Positions 26,087-38,236 are shown, numbered from the stretch's first letter. The stretch: DNA of 64,000 bases from Arthrobacter sp. B3I9 (GCF_030816935.1 NZ_JAUSYO010000001.1:3038001-3102000); one strand, 5' to 3'. Translations and numbers: made by a program. The notes: a model not told the origin generated them from the sequence alone.

Positions 26087-27127
26087 TTACCTTTCCGGTT
26101 GCCGGGCCAGGTCCGGGCCGGCGGCACCGGGGCTGCAGGCCGCGGCGGCTTTGGCCACGACTTCCGGATCCCGCCAGTCCAGCCAGTGGATGCGGGGGTC
26201 CGCGCGGAACCACGTGAGCTGGCGGCGCGCGAACTGCCGGGTCGCGACGATGGTCTCCTCGGCTGCCTTCCCGACGTCGGACTCGCCGTCAAGGACTTTG
26301 AGGAACTGGGCGTAGCCGAGGGCCCGGGGGGCGGTCCTGCCCATGCGCAGGCCGGCAGCGTCAAGCCGCCGGACCTCTTCGAGGAGTCCCTGTTCCACCA
26401 TGGCATGGACGCGGCGGGCGAGCCGCTCCCTGAGCTGCTCGCGGTCCACTGCGAGGCCGATCTGCACGGCGGGCTGGACGTACTCGCGGGTGGGCATGAA
26501 GGAGCTGAAGGGGCGTCCGGTCAGTTCGTGGACCTCGAGGGCGCGGATGATCCGGCGGGCGTCGCCGAGCCGGGCGGCGGATACCGGATCCACCGCTTCC
26601 AGCCTGCTCCGTAACGGGCCGGGGCCGGCGGTTTCCAGTTCTGCTTCCAGCCGGCGGCGGACGGCGGGGTCGGTGCCCGGGAATTCCAGCACGTCCAGGG
26701 CGGCGCGGACGTAAAGTCCGGAACCGCCTGCCAGGATGGCCCGTTTGCCGCGGGCATGGATCGCCGCAATCAGCGCGCGGGCCTGCTGCTGGAAGTCGGA
26801 GACGCTGGCTTCCTCGGTGACGTCAAGGATGTCCAGGAGGTGATGCGGTACTCCCCTGCGTTCGGCGTCGGTGATCTTGGCGGTGCCGATGTCCATGCCG
26901 CGGTAGAACTGCATCGAATCGGCGTTGATCACCTCGCCGTCCAGCTCCAGGGCGAGCGAGACGGCGAGGTCCGACTTGCCGGACCCTGTGGGCCCGACGA
27001 CGGCAATCACCGGCGGGGCGGCCGGTGGGGCTGCTGCGGCGCCCGCCGGTGCGCTGGCGGCCGGTGCTGCGGCGCCCGCCGGCGCGGGGCCGGCTCTGCC
27101 GCCGGAGCTGTCCTGCGGACCTGCCAC
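26087..27127 (-). CDS. miaA: tRNA dimethylallyltransferase
   Basis: A 346-residue enzyme that prenylates A37 of UNN-reading tRNAs; its product is then methylthiolated by MiaB, encoded just upstream. P-loop '[14 protein letters not shown]', '[18 protein letters not shown]', 'VPHHLLDI', and '[12 protein letters not shown]' are conserved. The GTG start at 27127 is 4 nt after the miaB stop; the longer ORF overlaps miaB without support. An Ala/Pro-rich N-terminal extension of about 38 residues precedes the P-loop. Confidence 0.93.
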   Translation of the reverse strand: MAGPQDSSGGRAGPAPAGAAAPAASAPAGAAAAPPAAPPVIAVVGPTGSGKSDLAVSLALELDGEVINADSMQFYRGMDIGTAKITDAERRGVPHHLLDILDVTEEASVSDFQQQARALIAAIHARGKRAILAGGSGLYVRAALDVLEFPGTDPAVRRRLEAELETAGPGPLRSRLEAVDPVSAARLGDARRIIRALEVHELTGRPFSSFMPTREYVQPAVQIGLAVDREQLRERLARRVHAMVEQGLLEEVRRLDAAGLRMGRTAPRALGYAQFLKVLDGESDVGKAAEETIVATRQFARRQLTWFRADPRIHWLDWRDPEVVAKAAAACSPGAAGPDLARQPER

Positions 27128-27131
27128 CGGG

Positions 27132-28739
27132 CTAGCGGCTGCGGATCGGAAGGGCCGGCATGCCGAGGGAGACGCCCGTCTTGCCGGCAGCGGCACCCGG
27201 TGCGGGTGCGGGAGCGCCGCAGGAGTCAGCCTGCGACCTGTCCCAGGCGTCGCCCGCCCGGGACCGGCGGAGGGAGTAGTCCTCGGCGGACGCGGGGTCG
27301 GCGACGAGATGGAAGGCTGCTGCCTCGGTGATGGTCACCGTCACCAGGTCGCCCGGGCGTGGTACCTCGGCGCCGGCGGGCACGGAGAAATGCACCAGCC
27401 GCTGGTCCTGGGCGCGGCCGGAGAGCCGGTGGGTTTCCCCTGCCTTGCGGCCGGACTGCGCCGTGACCATGACCTCGACGTGCCGGCCGAGCTGGCGGGC
27501 GTTTTCCTCGGCGGCGATCCGGTCCTGCAGCGCGGTGAGGCGCTCGAAGCGTTCCTGGACCACGGCCTTGGGGAGCTGGTCCGGGAGGTCTGCGGCGGGG
27601 GTGCCGGGCCGTTTGGAGTACTGGAAGGTAAAGGCGGTGGCGAAGCGTGACTTCTCCACGACGTCGAGCGTGGCCTGGAAGTCTTCCTCGGTCTCGCCGG
27701 GAAAGCCGACGATGATGTCCGTGGAGATAGCCGCGTGCGGAATCTTGTCGCGGACCTTGTCCAGGATGCCGAGGAACTTCGCCGCGCGGTATGAGCGCCG
27801 CATGTCCTTGAGCACCTTGTCCGAGCCCGACTGCAGCGGCATGTGCAGCTGCGGCATGACGTTGGGCGTCTCGGCCATGGCATCGATCACGTCGTCGGTG
27901 AAAGCCGCCGGGTGCGGGCTCGTGAACCGCACACGTTCCAGCCCTGCGATATCCCCGCAGGCGCGAAGGAGCTTGGAGAAGGCCTGCCGGTCGCCGAATT
28001 CCACGCCGTAGGAGTTGACGTTCTGGCCGAGCAGCGTGACCTCGATGGCACCGTCGTCCACCAGGGCCTGGATTTCGGCCAGGATGTCGCCCGGGCGGCG
28101 GTCCTTCTCCTTGCCGCGCAGGGCCGGGACGATGCAGAAGGTGCAGGTGTTGTTGCAGCCCACGGAGATCGAGACCCAGCCGGCATAAACGGAGTCGCGC
28201 TTGGTGGGCAGGGTGGAGGGAAAGACGTCCAGGGATTCGAGGATCTCCAGCTGCGCCTCGTTGTTGTGGCGCGCCCGGTCCAGCAGGGCGGGAAGTGCCC
28301 CGACGTTGTGCGTGCCGAAGACGGCGTCCACCCACGGGGCTTTCTTCAGGATGGTTTCCCGGTCCTTCTGCGCCAAGCAGCCGCCGACGGCGATCTGCAT
28401 GCCGGGGTTGGCGGCCTTGATGGGCGCGAGGATGCCCAGGTTGCCGTAGAGCTTGTTGTCGGCGTTTTCCCGCACCGCGCAGGTGTTGAAGACGACGACG
28501 TCGGCCAGCTCCCCGGCGGCCGGAACGTACCCGGCGGCTTCGAGCATCCCGGACATGCGCTCGGAATCGTGGACGTTCATCTGGCAGCCGAACGTCCGCA
28601 CCTGATAGGTACGGGCCGCCGTGTCTGCTACCTGTGCCGTGTCTGATGCCGCCGCGTCCACTGCCGGGGCGGTGTATGCTGCCGGGGCGTCCAGAGGAGG
28701 GGTGGTGCCGGATGCTGGGGAGGAAATGGTCAAACTCAC
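27132..28739 (-). CDS. miaB: tRNA-2-methylthio-N6-dimethylallyladenosine synthase
   Basis: A 535-residue radical SAM methylthiotransferase. The N-terminal cluster cysteines are C52, C87 and C121, the radical SAM motif C-x3-C-x2-C is C195, C199, C202 ('[13 protein letters not shown]'), and a TRAM domain lies near residues 395-470. The N-terminal about 42 residues and the C-terminal about 50 residues are poorly conserved extensions. It starts at GTG. Next gene in the operon is miaA. Confidence 0.94.
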   Translation of the reverse strand: MSLTISSPASGTTPPLDAPAAYTAPAVDAAASDTAQVADTAARTYQVRTFGCQMNVHDSERMSGMLEAAGYVPAAGELADVVVFNTCAVRENADNKLYGNLGILAPIKAANPGMQIAVGGCLAQKDRETILKKAPWVDAVFGTHNVGALPALLDRARHNNEAQLEILESLDVFPSTLPTKRDSVYAGWVSISVGCNNTCTFCIVPALRGKEKDRRPGDILAEIQALVDDGAIEVTLLGQNVNSYGVEFGDRQAFSKLLRACGDIAGLERVRFTSPHPAAFTDDVIDAMAETPNVMPQLHMPLQSGSDKVLKDMRRSYRAAKFLGILDKVRDKIPHAAISTDIIVGFPGETEEDFQATLDVVEKSRFATAFTFQYSKRPGTPAADLPDQLPKAVVQERFERLTALQDRIAAEENARQLGRHVEVMVTAQSGRKAGETHRLSGRAQDQRLVHFSVPAGAEVPRPGDLVTVTITEAAAFHLVADPASAEDYSLRRSRAGDAWDRSQADSCGAPAPAPGAAAGKTGVSLGMPALPIRSR

Positions 28740-28833
28740 CTGTTAAGGGTAACGGGTCCGTGCGGTGCGTGCGCGGGCGGCGATGGCAGCGCCGGTTGCC
28801 CGGGCACGCTCCGGCCGCGGTGCGGAGCCGCTG

Positions 28834-29487
28834 CTAGGCTTCTGCTTCCGATTCGGCATGAGCTGCGGCATGGTCAAGGACCTCCCCCACGATCCGGAAG
28901 GCCTGCGAGGGCTGATATCCCTTGCGCGCGAGCATGGCGGCCAGCCGCCGTGTGGTCTTGTCCCGGAACTCGCGGTCCTCGAGCCCGGCGGCACCGCGGA
29001 GCTTGCGCTCGACGAGCTCCCTGGCCGCTGCTTCCTCGTCCTCGTCGGTGAGCTGTTCCAGGGCAACGGCGGCCACGTCGGCGTCGATGCCCTTGTCGGC
29101 GAGTTCACGCCGCAAGGCGCCTTTGGCGAGCTTCCGGCTCTGGGAGCGGCTGCGGACCCACATGTCGGCGAAGTCCGCGTCGTCCACCAGCCTGACTTCC
29201 TCGAAGCGGTCGAGGACAGCCTCGGCAACGTCCTCGGGGACGTGCCGCTCCGCCAGCTTGCGGGAGAGCTGGAGCCTGCTCTTGGGCGAAGCGGTCAGCT
29301 GACGCAACACAATGGCGCGCGCGACCGCTGCCGGATCGGCGTCGCGGTCCTGCTCGGGGCCCGAGCTCCCCCGGCCGCGGCCACCGCTTCCGCCTGCCTG
29401 GGGCGTCGCGCTGTCGTCTTGGCCGGGGGCAGAATCCGGCGAACGGAATCCTGCCCCCTGACGCCGCCGCCGGTTAGAAGCCGTCAA
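28834..29487 (-). CDS. recX: Regulatory protein RecX
   Basis: A 217-residue protein; residues about 55-205 form the three-helix repeats of RecX ('[23 protein letters not shown]', '[16 protein letters not shown]', '[12 protein letters not shown]'). RecX inhibits RecA filament growth. The TTG start overlaps the recA stop by 14 bp, as in mycobacteria where recA-recX are co-transcribed. The N-terminus is Gly/Arg-rich and disordered. Confidence 0.9.
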   Translation of the reverse strand: MTASNRRRRQGAGFRSPDSAPGQDDSATPQAGGSGGRGRGSSGPEQDRDADPAAVARAIVLRQLTASPKSRLQLSRKLAERHVPEDVAEAVLDRFEEVRLVDDADFADMWVRSRSQSRKLAKGALRRELADKGIDADVAAVALEQLTDEDEEAAARELVERKLRGAAGLEDREFRDKTTRRLAAMLARKGYQPSQAFRIVGEVLDHAAAHAESEAEA

Positions 29488-30523
29488 CGGCCTTCAGCTT
29501 CGGTGACGCTTCGGTCTCGGCAGGCTTCACACCGACGCCGAGCTTTTCCTTGATGAGCCGCTCGAGCTCGGCGGCTAGCTCGGGGTTGTCCCGCAGGAAG
29601 CGGCGGGAGTTCTCCATGCCCTGGCCGAGCTGGTCGCCGTCGTAGGTGAACCACGAGCCCGATTTCTTGATCAGGCCGTGCTCGACACCCATATCGATGA
29701 TGCCGCCCTCGCGGGAGATGCCCTGGCCGTAGATGATGTCGAACTCTGCGATCTTGAAGGGCGGGGCCATCTTGTTCTTGACGATCTTGGCCTTGGTCCG
29801 GTTGCCGACCGAGTCTGCGCCTTCCTTCAGGGTTTGGATCCGGCGGACGTCGATGCGGATGGACGCGTAGAACTTCAGGGCCTTACCACCAGTGGTGGTT
29901 TCCGGGGAGCCGAAGAACACACCGATCTTCTCGCGCAGCTGGTTGATGAAGATGGCGGTGGTTTTGGTCTGGCTGAGGCGGCCGGTGATCTTACGCAGGG
30001 CCTGGCTCATCAGGCGGGCCTGCAGGCCGACGTGGCTGTCACCCATGTCGCCTTCAATTTCCGCGCGGGGAACCAGCGCGGCGACGGAGTCGATGACTAT
30101 GACGTCCAGCGAGCCGGAGCCGATCAGCATGTCCATGATTTCCAGGGCCTGCTCACCGGTGTCCGGCTGTGAAACGAGAAGGGCATCGGTGTCGACGCCC
30201 AGCTTGGCGGCGTATTCCGGGTCCAGGGCGTGCTCGGCGTCGATGAAGGCTGCGATTCCGCCTTGGCGCTGGGCGTTGGCCACCGCGTGCAGGGCGACCG
30301 TGGTCTTACCGGAGGATTCCGGCCCATAGATCTCGACGACACGGCCGCGGGGCAGACCGCCGATCCCCAACGCGACATCCAGTGCGATGGAGCCTGTGGG
30401 GATGACCTCGATTGGCGCGCGGACTTCATCGCCCAGGCGCATGACCGAGCCCTTACCGAACTGCTTGTCAATCTGGGCAAGCGCTGCGTCAAGCGCTTTC
30501 TGGCGATCCGGGGCTGCGGCCAT
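29474..30523 (-). CDS. recA: Recombinase RecA
   Basis: A 349-residue RecA. Walker A 'GPESSGKT' (67-74), the '[15 protein letters not shown]' segment, loop '[21 protein letters not shown]', and '[29 protein letters not shown]' are canonical. It forms filaments on single-stranded DNA, promotes strand exchange and stimulates LexA cleavage. No intein is present, unlike M. tuberculosis RecA. An SOS box lies 170 bp upstream. Confidence 0.98.
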   Translation of the reverse strand: MAAAPDRQKALDAALAQIDKQFGKGSVMRLGDEVRAPIEVIPTGSIALDVALGIGGLPRGRVVEIYGPESSGKTTVALHAVANAQRQGGIAAFIDAEHALDPEYAAKLGVDTDALLVSQPDTGEQALEIMDMLIGSGSLDVIVIDSVAALVPRAEIEGDMGDSHVGLQARLMSQALRKITGRLSQTKTTAIFINQLREKIGVFFGSPETTTGGKALKFYASIRIDVRRIQTLKEGADSVGNRTKAKIVKNKMAPPFKIAEFDIIYGQGISREGGIIDMGVEHGLIKKSGSWFTYDGDQLGQGMENSRRFLRDNPELAAELERLIKEKLGVGVKPAETEASPKLKAVDGF

Positions 30524-30679
30524 GGTTCACACCTCTAATGCTTTCTCGCTGGGAAGTGGCCGCTTCGGCCCTTCGTCCAGCACTCGTTTGTCATTTCTGA
30601 CCTGTCATCACTGACGCTACTTCCACCCACCGACAGAGTTGCCGGCTGGCGCCGCGTATGTGGAAAAGACTCTGGAAAA

Positions 30680-30709
30680 AGCATAGCCCCACCCGAACAC
30701 GTATTCGAA
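30680..30709 (-). promoter_or_regulatory. Candidate recA promoter
   Basis: TTCGAA -35 (30709-30704), 18-bp spacer, TATGCT -10 (30685-30680), overlapped by the LexA box. The rest of the 237-bp DUF3046-recA gap shows nothing else. Confidence 0.45.
30693..30708. promoter_or_regulatory. LexA box upstream of recA
   Basis: CCGAAC-ACGT-ATTCGA (10 of 12 matches). On the minus strand it overlaps a TTCGAA -35 (30709-30704), which stands 18 bp from a TATGCT -10 (30685-30680). This predicts a recA leader of about 150 nt. Confidence 0.7.
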
Positions 30710-30760
30710 CAAATGCGGCGGCGTGTCAGGGGCCGGCTCCGGCCTTTGAAACCAGGCCGG

Positions 30761-30979
30761 TCAGCGCGGCTTGATGTCGCGGCCCAGGCGGCGCTCGGGA
30801 GGTACGTCCTGGACCTCGCACAAAGCCAGCCAGACCTGCTTGGGCGGCACTCCGGCGCTGAGCGCCTGGTCCGCAGTCCGGCCGCCGACTCCGGCGAGGA
30901 CCAGCGAGCTGCTGAGGACCCGGGAGTAGCCGGCTCCGAACTCATCGTCCATAAGCCGCCAAAAGTCACTGATTCGCAC
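30761..30979 (-). CDS. DUF3046 domain protein
   Basis: A 72-residue protein fitting the DUF3046 pattern, including 'RISDFWRLMDDEFGAGYSRVL' at the N-terminus and 'ALSAGVPPKQVWLALCEVQDVP' in the middle. Function unknown. In actinobacteria it is regularly found just upstream of recA, as here. GTG 30979 is preferred over two TTG codons 3 and 6 bp further out because homologues begin at this MRISDF-like position. Confidence 0.85.
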   Translation of the reverse strand: MRISDFWRLMDDEFGAGYSRVLSSSLVLAGVGGRTADQALSAGVPPKQVWLALCEVQDVPPERRLGRDIKPR

Positions 30980-31020
30980 CAACAAAGTCTCTCACGGCGC
31001 GGGACTCTAGAATGGTTGCC

Positions 31021-31542
31021 ATGAGCAACCCAGCCGAGGCACACGGAACGCCCGCGATGTTCCCCGGCGGTGCCGAGGACCCCGCAGACGCCGCGCTGAC
31101 CGCCGTCGAGCAACAGTTGAGCGTGTTCCTGCGCCGGGCCCGTTCCGTCTCCCAGCAGCTGTCCCGCCAGGTTCACCCCGACATGGAGCCGGCCGCGTAC
31201 GGCCTGCTGAGCGTGATCCGGCGCCAGGGGCCCATCCGCCTGACCGAACTTGCTTCCTGCATCGGCGTCGGCAAGCCCTCGGTGAGCCGGCAGATAGCCT
31301 TCCTGGAGAGCCTCGGCCTCGTCTCCAAGGAAGCCGACCCCCTGGACGGCCGGGCGCAGGCCATCCGGCTGACGGCCAAAGGCGAGGACAGGATGCACGA
31401 GGTCCAGGACGCGCGCCGCGGGGTGTTCCGGGAGCGGCTCGCCGCGTGGCCGGCCGAGGACCTGAACACGCTCGCCGCCTACCTGGGCAAGCTCAACGCG
31501 ACCTATGAGAGCGACGGCTTCCTCCGGGACGACTCAGCATAG
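31021..31542 (+). CDS. MarR-family transcriptional regulator
   Basis: A 173-residue winged-helix protein. 'PAAYGLLSVIRRQGPIRLTELASCIGVGKPSVSRQIAFLESLGLV' is the helix-turn-helix and 'ADPLDGRAQAIRLTAKGEDRM' the beta-wing typical of MarR. Such dimers repress promoters and release on binding phenolic or oxidising signals. It is divergent from the DUF3046 gene with a short interval, which may include its own operator. The target is not evident. It is followed by a terminator shared with clgR. Confidence 0.85.
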   Translation: MSNPAEAHGTPAMFPGGAEDPADAALTAVEQQLSVFLRRARSVSQQLSRQVHPDMEPAAYGLLSVIRRQGPIRLTELASCIGVGKPSVSRQIAFLESLGLVSKEADPLDGRAQAIRLTAKGEDRMHEVQDARRGVFRERLAAWPAEDLNTLAAYLGKLNATYESDGFLRDDSA

Positions 31543-31592
31543 ACCCCGCCTAGGGGCGAGTCCGCGCAGGGGCCAACCTCGGCGGGCACGCG

Positions 31593-31623
31593 AAAGGTCC
31601 CCGGCACACCGCCGGGGACCTTT
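31593..31623. terminator. Bidirectional terminator between marR-type and clgR genes
   Basis: AAAGGTCCCCGG (31593-31604) pairs with CCGGGGACCTTT (31612-31623), with a 7-nt loop. The A/T-rich ends give U-tracts in both directions. Confidence 0.8.
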
Positions 31624-31641
31624 GATCGAGTGGGGGTCGGG

Positions 31642-32001
31642 CTAGCGTGCCCCGGAGAGAAGGCCCTTGGCCAACTCGTCGTTCAGGTCCGTGTTGAGTT
31701 CCCGGTCCAGGTCACGGCCGTAGCGCTGTGCGAACTCCTGCGGAACGGTGTCCGGAACTGCCACACCCTCGGCGACGGCGACGCGGTCGCTGACTTCACG
31801 GAGCATGCTGGAGAGCGGAACATCCAGGGCCGAGCAGATCGAGGAAAGCAGCTCTGAGGATGCTTCCTTTTGGCCGCGTTCCACTTCACTCAGGTAGCCC
31901 AGGGAAACGCGGGCGCTGTGCGAGACTTCGCGCAGGGTACGGCCTTGGCGTTGGCGGACATCGCGCAGAACATCACCGATTTCGTGACGAAGTACAACCA
32001 T
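31642..32001 (-). CDS. clgR: XRE-family regulator, ClgR-like
   Basis: A 119-residue protein matching ClgR, the activator of clp protease and other stress genes in actinobacteria: '[49 protein letters not shown]' contains the HTH, followed by '[18 protein letters not shown]'. The C-terminus ends 'LLSGAR', a hydrophobic/Ala-containing end possibly serving as a Clp degron (inference). The ATG at 32001 has AAGGAG with 7-nt spacing; an alternative ATG at 32094 would add 31 residues. Its position beside cinA-pgsA-ftsK and near recA is conserved. Confidence 0.85.
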   Translation of the reverse strand: MVVLRHEIGDVLRDVRQRQGRTLREVSHSARVSLGYLSEVERGQKEASSELLSSICSALDVPLSSMLREVSDRVAVAEGVAVPDTVPQEFAQRYGRDLDRELNTDLNDELAKGLLSGAR

Positions 32002-32230
32002 CTTGCGCTCCTTCTGTTCGCTCTTTGCCTGATCGGCGAGGCCCACATCCTTCCAGCGGACAACGCCGTTTACGGATACGGGCTGCTTTACCATCTGTAT
32101 CGCCTTGCTCCTCGTTTGCTTGAGTCCGCCCTTCAGGCGAACTATTGGTTCCTTTATCCTAGGCGCCCCTCTTATCGGGAGGCGACACAATGTAACAACT
32201 ATTGGGAATCAACTTTTGTTCCCGGCAACT

Positions 32231-32737
32231 TTACGCACGGTAACCTTCCGGCGCCACTACTTCCAGCAGTCGTTCCAGGGCAGCAGCACACGCCAGGGCG
32301 CGGATTTCGGGCCGGCTTCCCTCGAAGCTGTACGGGTGCGCGCTGGAACCGTCCGCCGTCGCAATCCCGACGTATACGGTGCCCACGTCCTTTCCGCCGT
32401 GCGGTTCCGGACCGGCGACGCCGGTGGTGGACACTCCGACGTCGGCTCCGCAGATCCGGCGTGCGCCCTCCGCCATGGCGGCGGCCACCTGTCCGTCGAC
32501 GGCGCCGACGGCGTCGAGAAGGTCCCGGGAGACCCCGAGGACATCGGCCTTGACCGAGTTCTGGTAGGACACCACGCCGCCCTGCAGCATTCCGGAAGCG
32601 CCGGGGATATCGGCCAGGACTGCGGCCACCATGCCGGCGGTAAGCGATTCGGCGGTCGCGACCGTCAGGCCCCGCCCGATGGCTCTCGCCACGGCCTCGC
32701 CGGCGATGCGGTGCAGATTCGGGTGCAGGTTGTTCAT
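32231..32737 (-). CDS. cinA: CinA C-terminal family protein, nicotinamide-nucleotide amidase
   Basis: A 168-residue single-domain CinA/PncC protein ('AESLTAGMVAAVLADIPGASGMLQGGVVSYQNSVKADVLGV' and 'STTGVAGPEPHGGKDVGTVYVGI'). It hydrolyses NMN to nicotinate mononucleotide in pyridine nucleotide salvage. It lacks the N-terminal MoCF-like domain of full CinA. The ATG overlaps the pgsA stop by 4 bp. The gene is also known as a competence-damage gene linked to recA in other bacteria. Confidence 0.9.
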   Translation of the reverse strand: MNNLHPNLHRIAGEAVARAIGRGLTVATAESLTAGMVAAVLADIPGASGMLQGGVVSYQNSVKADVLGVSRDLLDAVGAVDGQVAAAMAEGARRICGADVGVSTTGVAGPEPHGGKDVGTVYVGIATADGSSAHPYSFEGSRPEIRALACAAALERLLEVVAPEGYRA

Positions 32738-33372
32738 TGGGTGTCCTCCTGGTTCTGCTGTTGTGCCCGCAGGCCGCCGGCGCGCAGTTTGAGGGCCTCG
32801 ATGACGTATTCCGCGCCCGTCCAGAGCGTGATGGCCAGGGCCAGCATCATAACGGCGAAGGCCACGGCGCCCAGCCACGGCGCGAGGGCGGCGAGCGGGA
32901 GGACGTACAGGAAGATGGCAGCGGTCTGCACGACGGTCTTGAGCTTGCCGCCCCGCGAGGCCGGGATCACGCCGTAGCGGATGACGAAGAAACGCAGCGC
33001 GGTGACCCCCCATTCACGGACCAGGATCAGAATGGTGACCCACCACGGGAGTTCCTGGAGCAGGGAGAGCATGACCAGGGCCGAACCGATCAGGAGCTTG
33101 TCCGCGATCGGGTCGGCGATCTTGCCGAAATCGGTGACAAGCCCGCGGCTGCGGGCGATGTCGCCGTCGAGCTTGTCCGTGTAGATCGCAATGGCGAAGG
33201 TCGCGGCCGCCACCCAGCGCCAGACACCGTTCCGGCTGTCCAGCCCCGGGGCGTCGGCGAGCAGGAACCAGATGAAAAACGGCACCAGCACAATCCGCAG
33301 CATCGTCAGGACGTTGGGCAGGTTCCAGATCTGCGCGGCGGACCCGGGACGTTTTGCTTCGGCGCTAGTCAC
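32734..33372 (-). CDS. pgsA: CDP-diacylglycerol--glycerol-3-phosphate 3-phosphatidyltransferase
   Basis: A 212-residue membrane enzyme that makes phosphatidylglycerophosphate. The CDP-alcohol phosphatidyltransferase motif D-x2-D-G-x2-A-R-x8-G-x3-D-x3-D is nearly exact in 'TDKLDGDIARSRGLVTDFGKIADPIADK'. About five hydrophobic helices. It starts at GTG, 10 bp after the ftsK stop, and overlaps cinA downstream. Confidence 0.93.
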   Translation of the reverse strand: MTSAEAKRPGSAAQIWNLPNVLTMLRIVLVPFFIWFLLADAPGLDSRNGVWRWVAAATFAIAIYTDKLDGDIARSRGLVTDFGKIADPIADKLLIGSALVMLSLLQELPWWVTILILVREWGVTALRFFVIRYGVIPASRGGKLKTVVQTAAIFLYVLPLAALAPWLGAVAFAVMMLALAITLWTGAEYVIEALKLRAGGLRAQQQNQEDTQ

Positions 33373-33381
33373 CTTCCTAGG

Positions 33382-36345
33382 CTACCGTCCGGTGAGCGAC
33401 CAGGCGTCCTCGGAGCCGTCGTCGTCCTCCCCGCCGGACCCCCCGGAAAAACCGTCGGCGCCGTCATGGTACTCGATCGCCTGGGTCCGGTTGTCCAGAT
33501 CGGCGGCCACAAGATCTTCCGCGTAGCCGCCCTTGGCGATGTTGGCGTTGGCGTTATCGCTCAGAGCAGCGGTCTGGGAATCCGCCGTTGCCGGGCCGTC
33601 CTGTCCCTTCATCGCGGCGAGCACGGCCGCGAGGTCGTCCGGCTTGACGAGGACGTCGCGGGCCTTGGAGCCTTCGGAGGGGCCCACCACTCCCCTGGAC
33701 TCGAGCAGGTCCATCAGGCGCCCGGCCTTGGCGAAGCCGACGCGGAGCTTGCGCTGGAGCATCGACGTCGAACCGAACTGGGTGGTGACCACGAGTTCGG
33801 TGGCCTGCAGCAGCACGTCGAGGTCGTCCCCGATGTCGTCGTCGATCTGCTTCTTCTGCGCCTCCGGAGCGACGTCATCCCGGTAGACCGCCTTGAGCTG
33901 GCCCTTGACGTGCTCGACCACCTTGTGGATTTCGGATTCCGTGACCCAGGCACCCTGGACGCGCATCGCCTTGGAGGCGCCCATCGGCAGGAAGAGCGCG
34001 TCGCCCTGCCCGATGAGCTTCTCTGCGCCCGGCTGGTCCAGGACCACTCGGGAGTCCGTGACGGAGGAGGTCGCGAACGCCATCCGCGAGGGCACGTTGG
34101 CCTTGATCAGGCCGGTGACCACATCCACGGACGGGCGCTGGGTGGCCAGCACCAGGTGGATGCCGGCGGCACGGGCCAGCTGCGTGATGCGGACGATGGA
34201 GTCTTCGACGTCGCGCGGGGCCACCATCATGAGGTCGGCGAGTTCGTCCACGATCACCAGCAGGTACGGGTACGGCCGGATGACGCGCTTGGACCCCTCC
34301 GGCGGGTGGACCTTGCCTGCCCGGACGGCCTTGTTGAAGTCGTCGATGTGCTTGAAGCCGTAGTTGGCGAGGTCGTCGTAGCGGGCGTCCATCTCCCGGA
34401 CCACCCACTGCAGCGCTTCGGCGGCCTTCTTGGGGTTGGTGATGATCGGCGTGATCAGGTGCGGGACGCCTTCGTAGGCGGTGAGCTCGACGCGCTTGGG
34501 GTCCACCATGACCATGCGGACCTCGTCCGGCGTAGCCCGCATCAGGATGGAGGTGATCATCGAGTTCACGAAGGAGGACTTGCCGGCGCCGGTGGCGCCT
34601 GCCACCAGGAGGTGCGGCATCTTGGCGAGGTTCGCGACGACGTACCCGCCTTCGACGTCCTTGCCCACGCCCATGACCATGGGGTGGTCCGTCCGGCGGG
34701 CGTTCTGGCTGCGCAGCACATCGCCCAGCGAGACCGTCTCGCGGTCCGTGTTGGGGATCTCGATGCCGATCGCGGACTTGCCGGGGATGGGGCTCAGGAT
34801 CCGCACGTCGGAACTGGCGACGGCGTAGGAGATGTTCTTGGACAGGGCGGTGACCCGCTCCACCTTGGTGCCCGGGGACAGCTCGATCTCGTAGCGGGTC
34901 ACGGTGGGCCCGCGGCTGAAGCCCGTCACCTGGGCGTCCACGTTGAACTGGGTGAGGGTTTCGGTCAGCGAGGCGACGATGGCGTCGTTGGCCTCTGTGC
35001 GTTCCTTCGGGACGGAGCCAGGGGTCAGCACGTCCGAGGACGGCAGGGTGTAAGTGACGTCGCCGGCGAGTGACAGCTGCTCGGTGCGCTGCGGGATCGG
35101 GGTGGGCGGCGGTGCCGGCGCCACGGGGTTGGAGGGGACCTTGGCCGTTGCGGCGGCAGCAGCACCGGGGGCGGTTCCGGCCGCAGGGTTCAGGGACCCC
35201 GAAGCCACCATGCCGGGGGTGACCAGCGGGATGGCTTCGGTGGCGTTCTCGCCTTCTGCAGTGTCTGTCCCTCCGGAGCCGAGGCCCTGGGCTGCCTTGA
35301 TCTTCTCGACGGCGATCTCGGCCTGGGTGGGCCGGCGCACGCCGGGCGCCACGGAGGGCTTGCGCTCGGCTTTGGCGCCGCCGGCAGACTTGGCCGCCTC
35401 GGCTTCCTCGTCCGCGATGAGCGCACGCTCGAAGGCTTCGTCGCCGACGTAGCCTTCCAGCCCGGCCTCGGCCTCGATGTCCTTGCCGAACAGGCGGCGG
35501 CGCTTTTTCCGCGCCGGCGCGGGGGCGTCGTTTTCGTAGAGGTAGCTGCGGTCGTGGGCGTCGCTGCCGGTCTGGTGGCCCTCCAGGTCAACGCCCATGA
35601 GGTGCTCGTAGGCGTCCCGGAGGCGGCTGGGGATCGCCCGGAAGGGGGTCGCCGTGACGATCAGCAGCGAGATAAAGACGAGGAGGCTGTACAGCGCGAT
35701 CGGTACGGCGCTGGAGATGGCCGCCAGCGGTGCGGCGGCAAGGTAGCCGAGCATTCCGCCGGCCCGCCGCAGGCCGTCGAACCCGTCGGCGACGGTCGGC
35801 TGGCCGCCGGCCATATGGGCCAGGCCGGTGCCGGCGAAGGTCATGACCAGAAAACCGATGCCCACCCTGTTGTTGCCCCGACCGTCGACCGGCTGCCGGA
35901 ACAGCCGGAAGGCGCAGACGAAGAGCATCAGCGGAAGGAGCAGGGACATCCAGCCGAAGGTTCCGTTGACAACGCTATAGACGGCGTCGGGGAACCAGCC
36001 CTGGAAACCCCACCAGGCGAAGGTCGCTACGAAGACGCCCAGTGCGAGATTGAACAGGGCGGCGCCGTCGCGACGGTCCTCGGGGGCAAGGCCGCTGACG
36101 TCCGAGCCGATCCGGCGGACACCCGCACCGACGACATGGGCGACGCCGAGCCAGGCGCCGGCCACCACCCGCACCAGCCAGGACTGCTTCGGTTCGACGG
36201 CGGCCAGCTGCCGCGTGCGGGCGGTAGCGGACGATCCCGACGACCTGCCGGATTTGGATGCAGCGGAGCCGGAGCCCCGGCCCGCAGGGCTGCCTGGTTT
36301 ATTGTTTGAGTTTCCTCTTGGCGCGGAGGAAGTACGTGTCGCCAT
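33382..36345 (-). CDS. ftsK: DNA translocase FtsK
   Basis: A 987-residue septal DNA pump that clears chromosome dimers at division. It has an N-terminal disordered Ser/Gly-rich segment, four membrane helices (about residues 75-235), an Ala/Glu/Pro-rich linker, the RecA-like motor with Walker A 'GATGAGKSSF' (near residue 585) and 'VDELADLMM', and a C-terminal gamma winged helix ('LMDLLESRGVVGPSEGSKARDVLV') that reads KOPS. After the gamma domain a roughly 75-residue acidic tail follows. The ATG at 36345 was chosen; the longer ORF has no support. The downstream pgsA-cinA-clgR order is conserved. Confidence 0.95.
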   Translation of the reverse strand: MATRTSSAPRGNSNNKPGSPAGRGSGSAASKSGRSSGSSATARTRQLAAVEPKQSWLVRVVAGAWLGVAHVVGAGVRRIGSDVSGLAPEDRRDGAALFNLALGVFVATFAWWGFQGWFPDAVYSVVNGTFGWMSLLLPLMLFVCAFRLFRQPVDGRGNNRVGIGFLVMTFAGTGLAHMAGGQPTVADGFDGLRRAGGMLGYLAAAPLAAISSAVPIALYSLLVFISLLIVTATPFRAIPSRLRDAYEHLMGVDLEGHQTGSDAHDRSYLYENDAPAPARKKRRRLFGKDIEAEAGLEGYVGDEAFERALIADEEAEAAKSAGGAKAERKPSVAPGVRRPTQAEIAVEKIKAAQGLGSGGTDTAEGENATEAIPLVTPGMVASGSLNPAAGTAPGAAAAATAKVPSNPVAPAPPPTPIPQRTEQLSLAGDVTYTLPSSDVLTPGSVPKERTEANDAIVASLTETLTQFNVDAQVTGFSRGPTVTRYEIELSPGTKVERVTALSKNISYAVASSDVRILSPIPGKSAIGIEIPNTDRETVSLGDVLRSQNARRTDHPMVMGVGKDVEGGYVVANLAKMPHLLVAGATGAGKSSFVNSMITSILMRATPDEVRMVMVDPKRVELTAYEGVPHLITPIITNPKKAAEALQWVVREMDARYDDLANYGFKHIDDFNKAVRAGKVHPPEGSKRVIRPYPYLLVIVDELADLMMVAPRDVEDSIVRITQLARAAGIHLVLATQRPSVDVVTGLIKANVPSRMAFATSSVTDSRVVLDQPGAEKLIGQGDALFLPMGASKAMRVQGAWVTESEIHKVVEHVKGQLKAVYRDDVAPEAQKKQIDDDIGDDLDVLLQATELVVTTQFGSTSMLQRKLRVGFAKAGRLMDLLESRGVVGPSEGSKARDVLVKPDDLAAVLAAMKGQDGPATADSQTAALSDNANANIAKGGYAEDLVAADLDNRTQAIEYHDGADGFSGGSGGEDDDGSEDAWSLTGR

Positions 36346-36544
36346 ACCCGCCACGGTACCGGACGCCGGCCCGAAAACCCCGGATTTCCGGGCCAGGGAG
36401 GCGGCCATGTTGCGCTTGCCCGGCCTGCACGACGCTGGCCGGGCATACAAGACGGCCTCCCCGGCAGACCCTGCCAAGGTGCGGCGGGGCGGGCCGGGAA
36501 GGCCGTCATAGTTGGCGCGGAAAGCTCTGCGCCGGGAGGGTTGC

Positions 36545-38236
<1,692 letters not shown>

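Noticed and set aside
32737-35073. 778-codon open frame antisense to pgsA and ftsK
   Set aside because: Composition is a mirror of the ftsK codon bias; no domain recognised.
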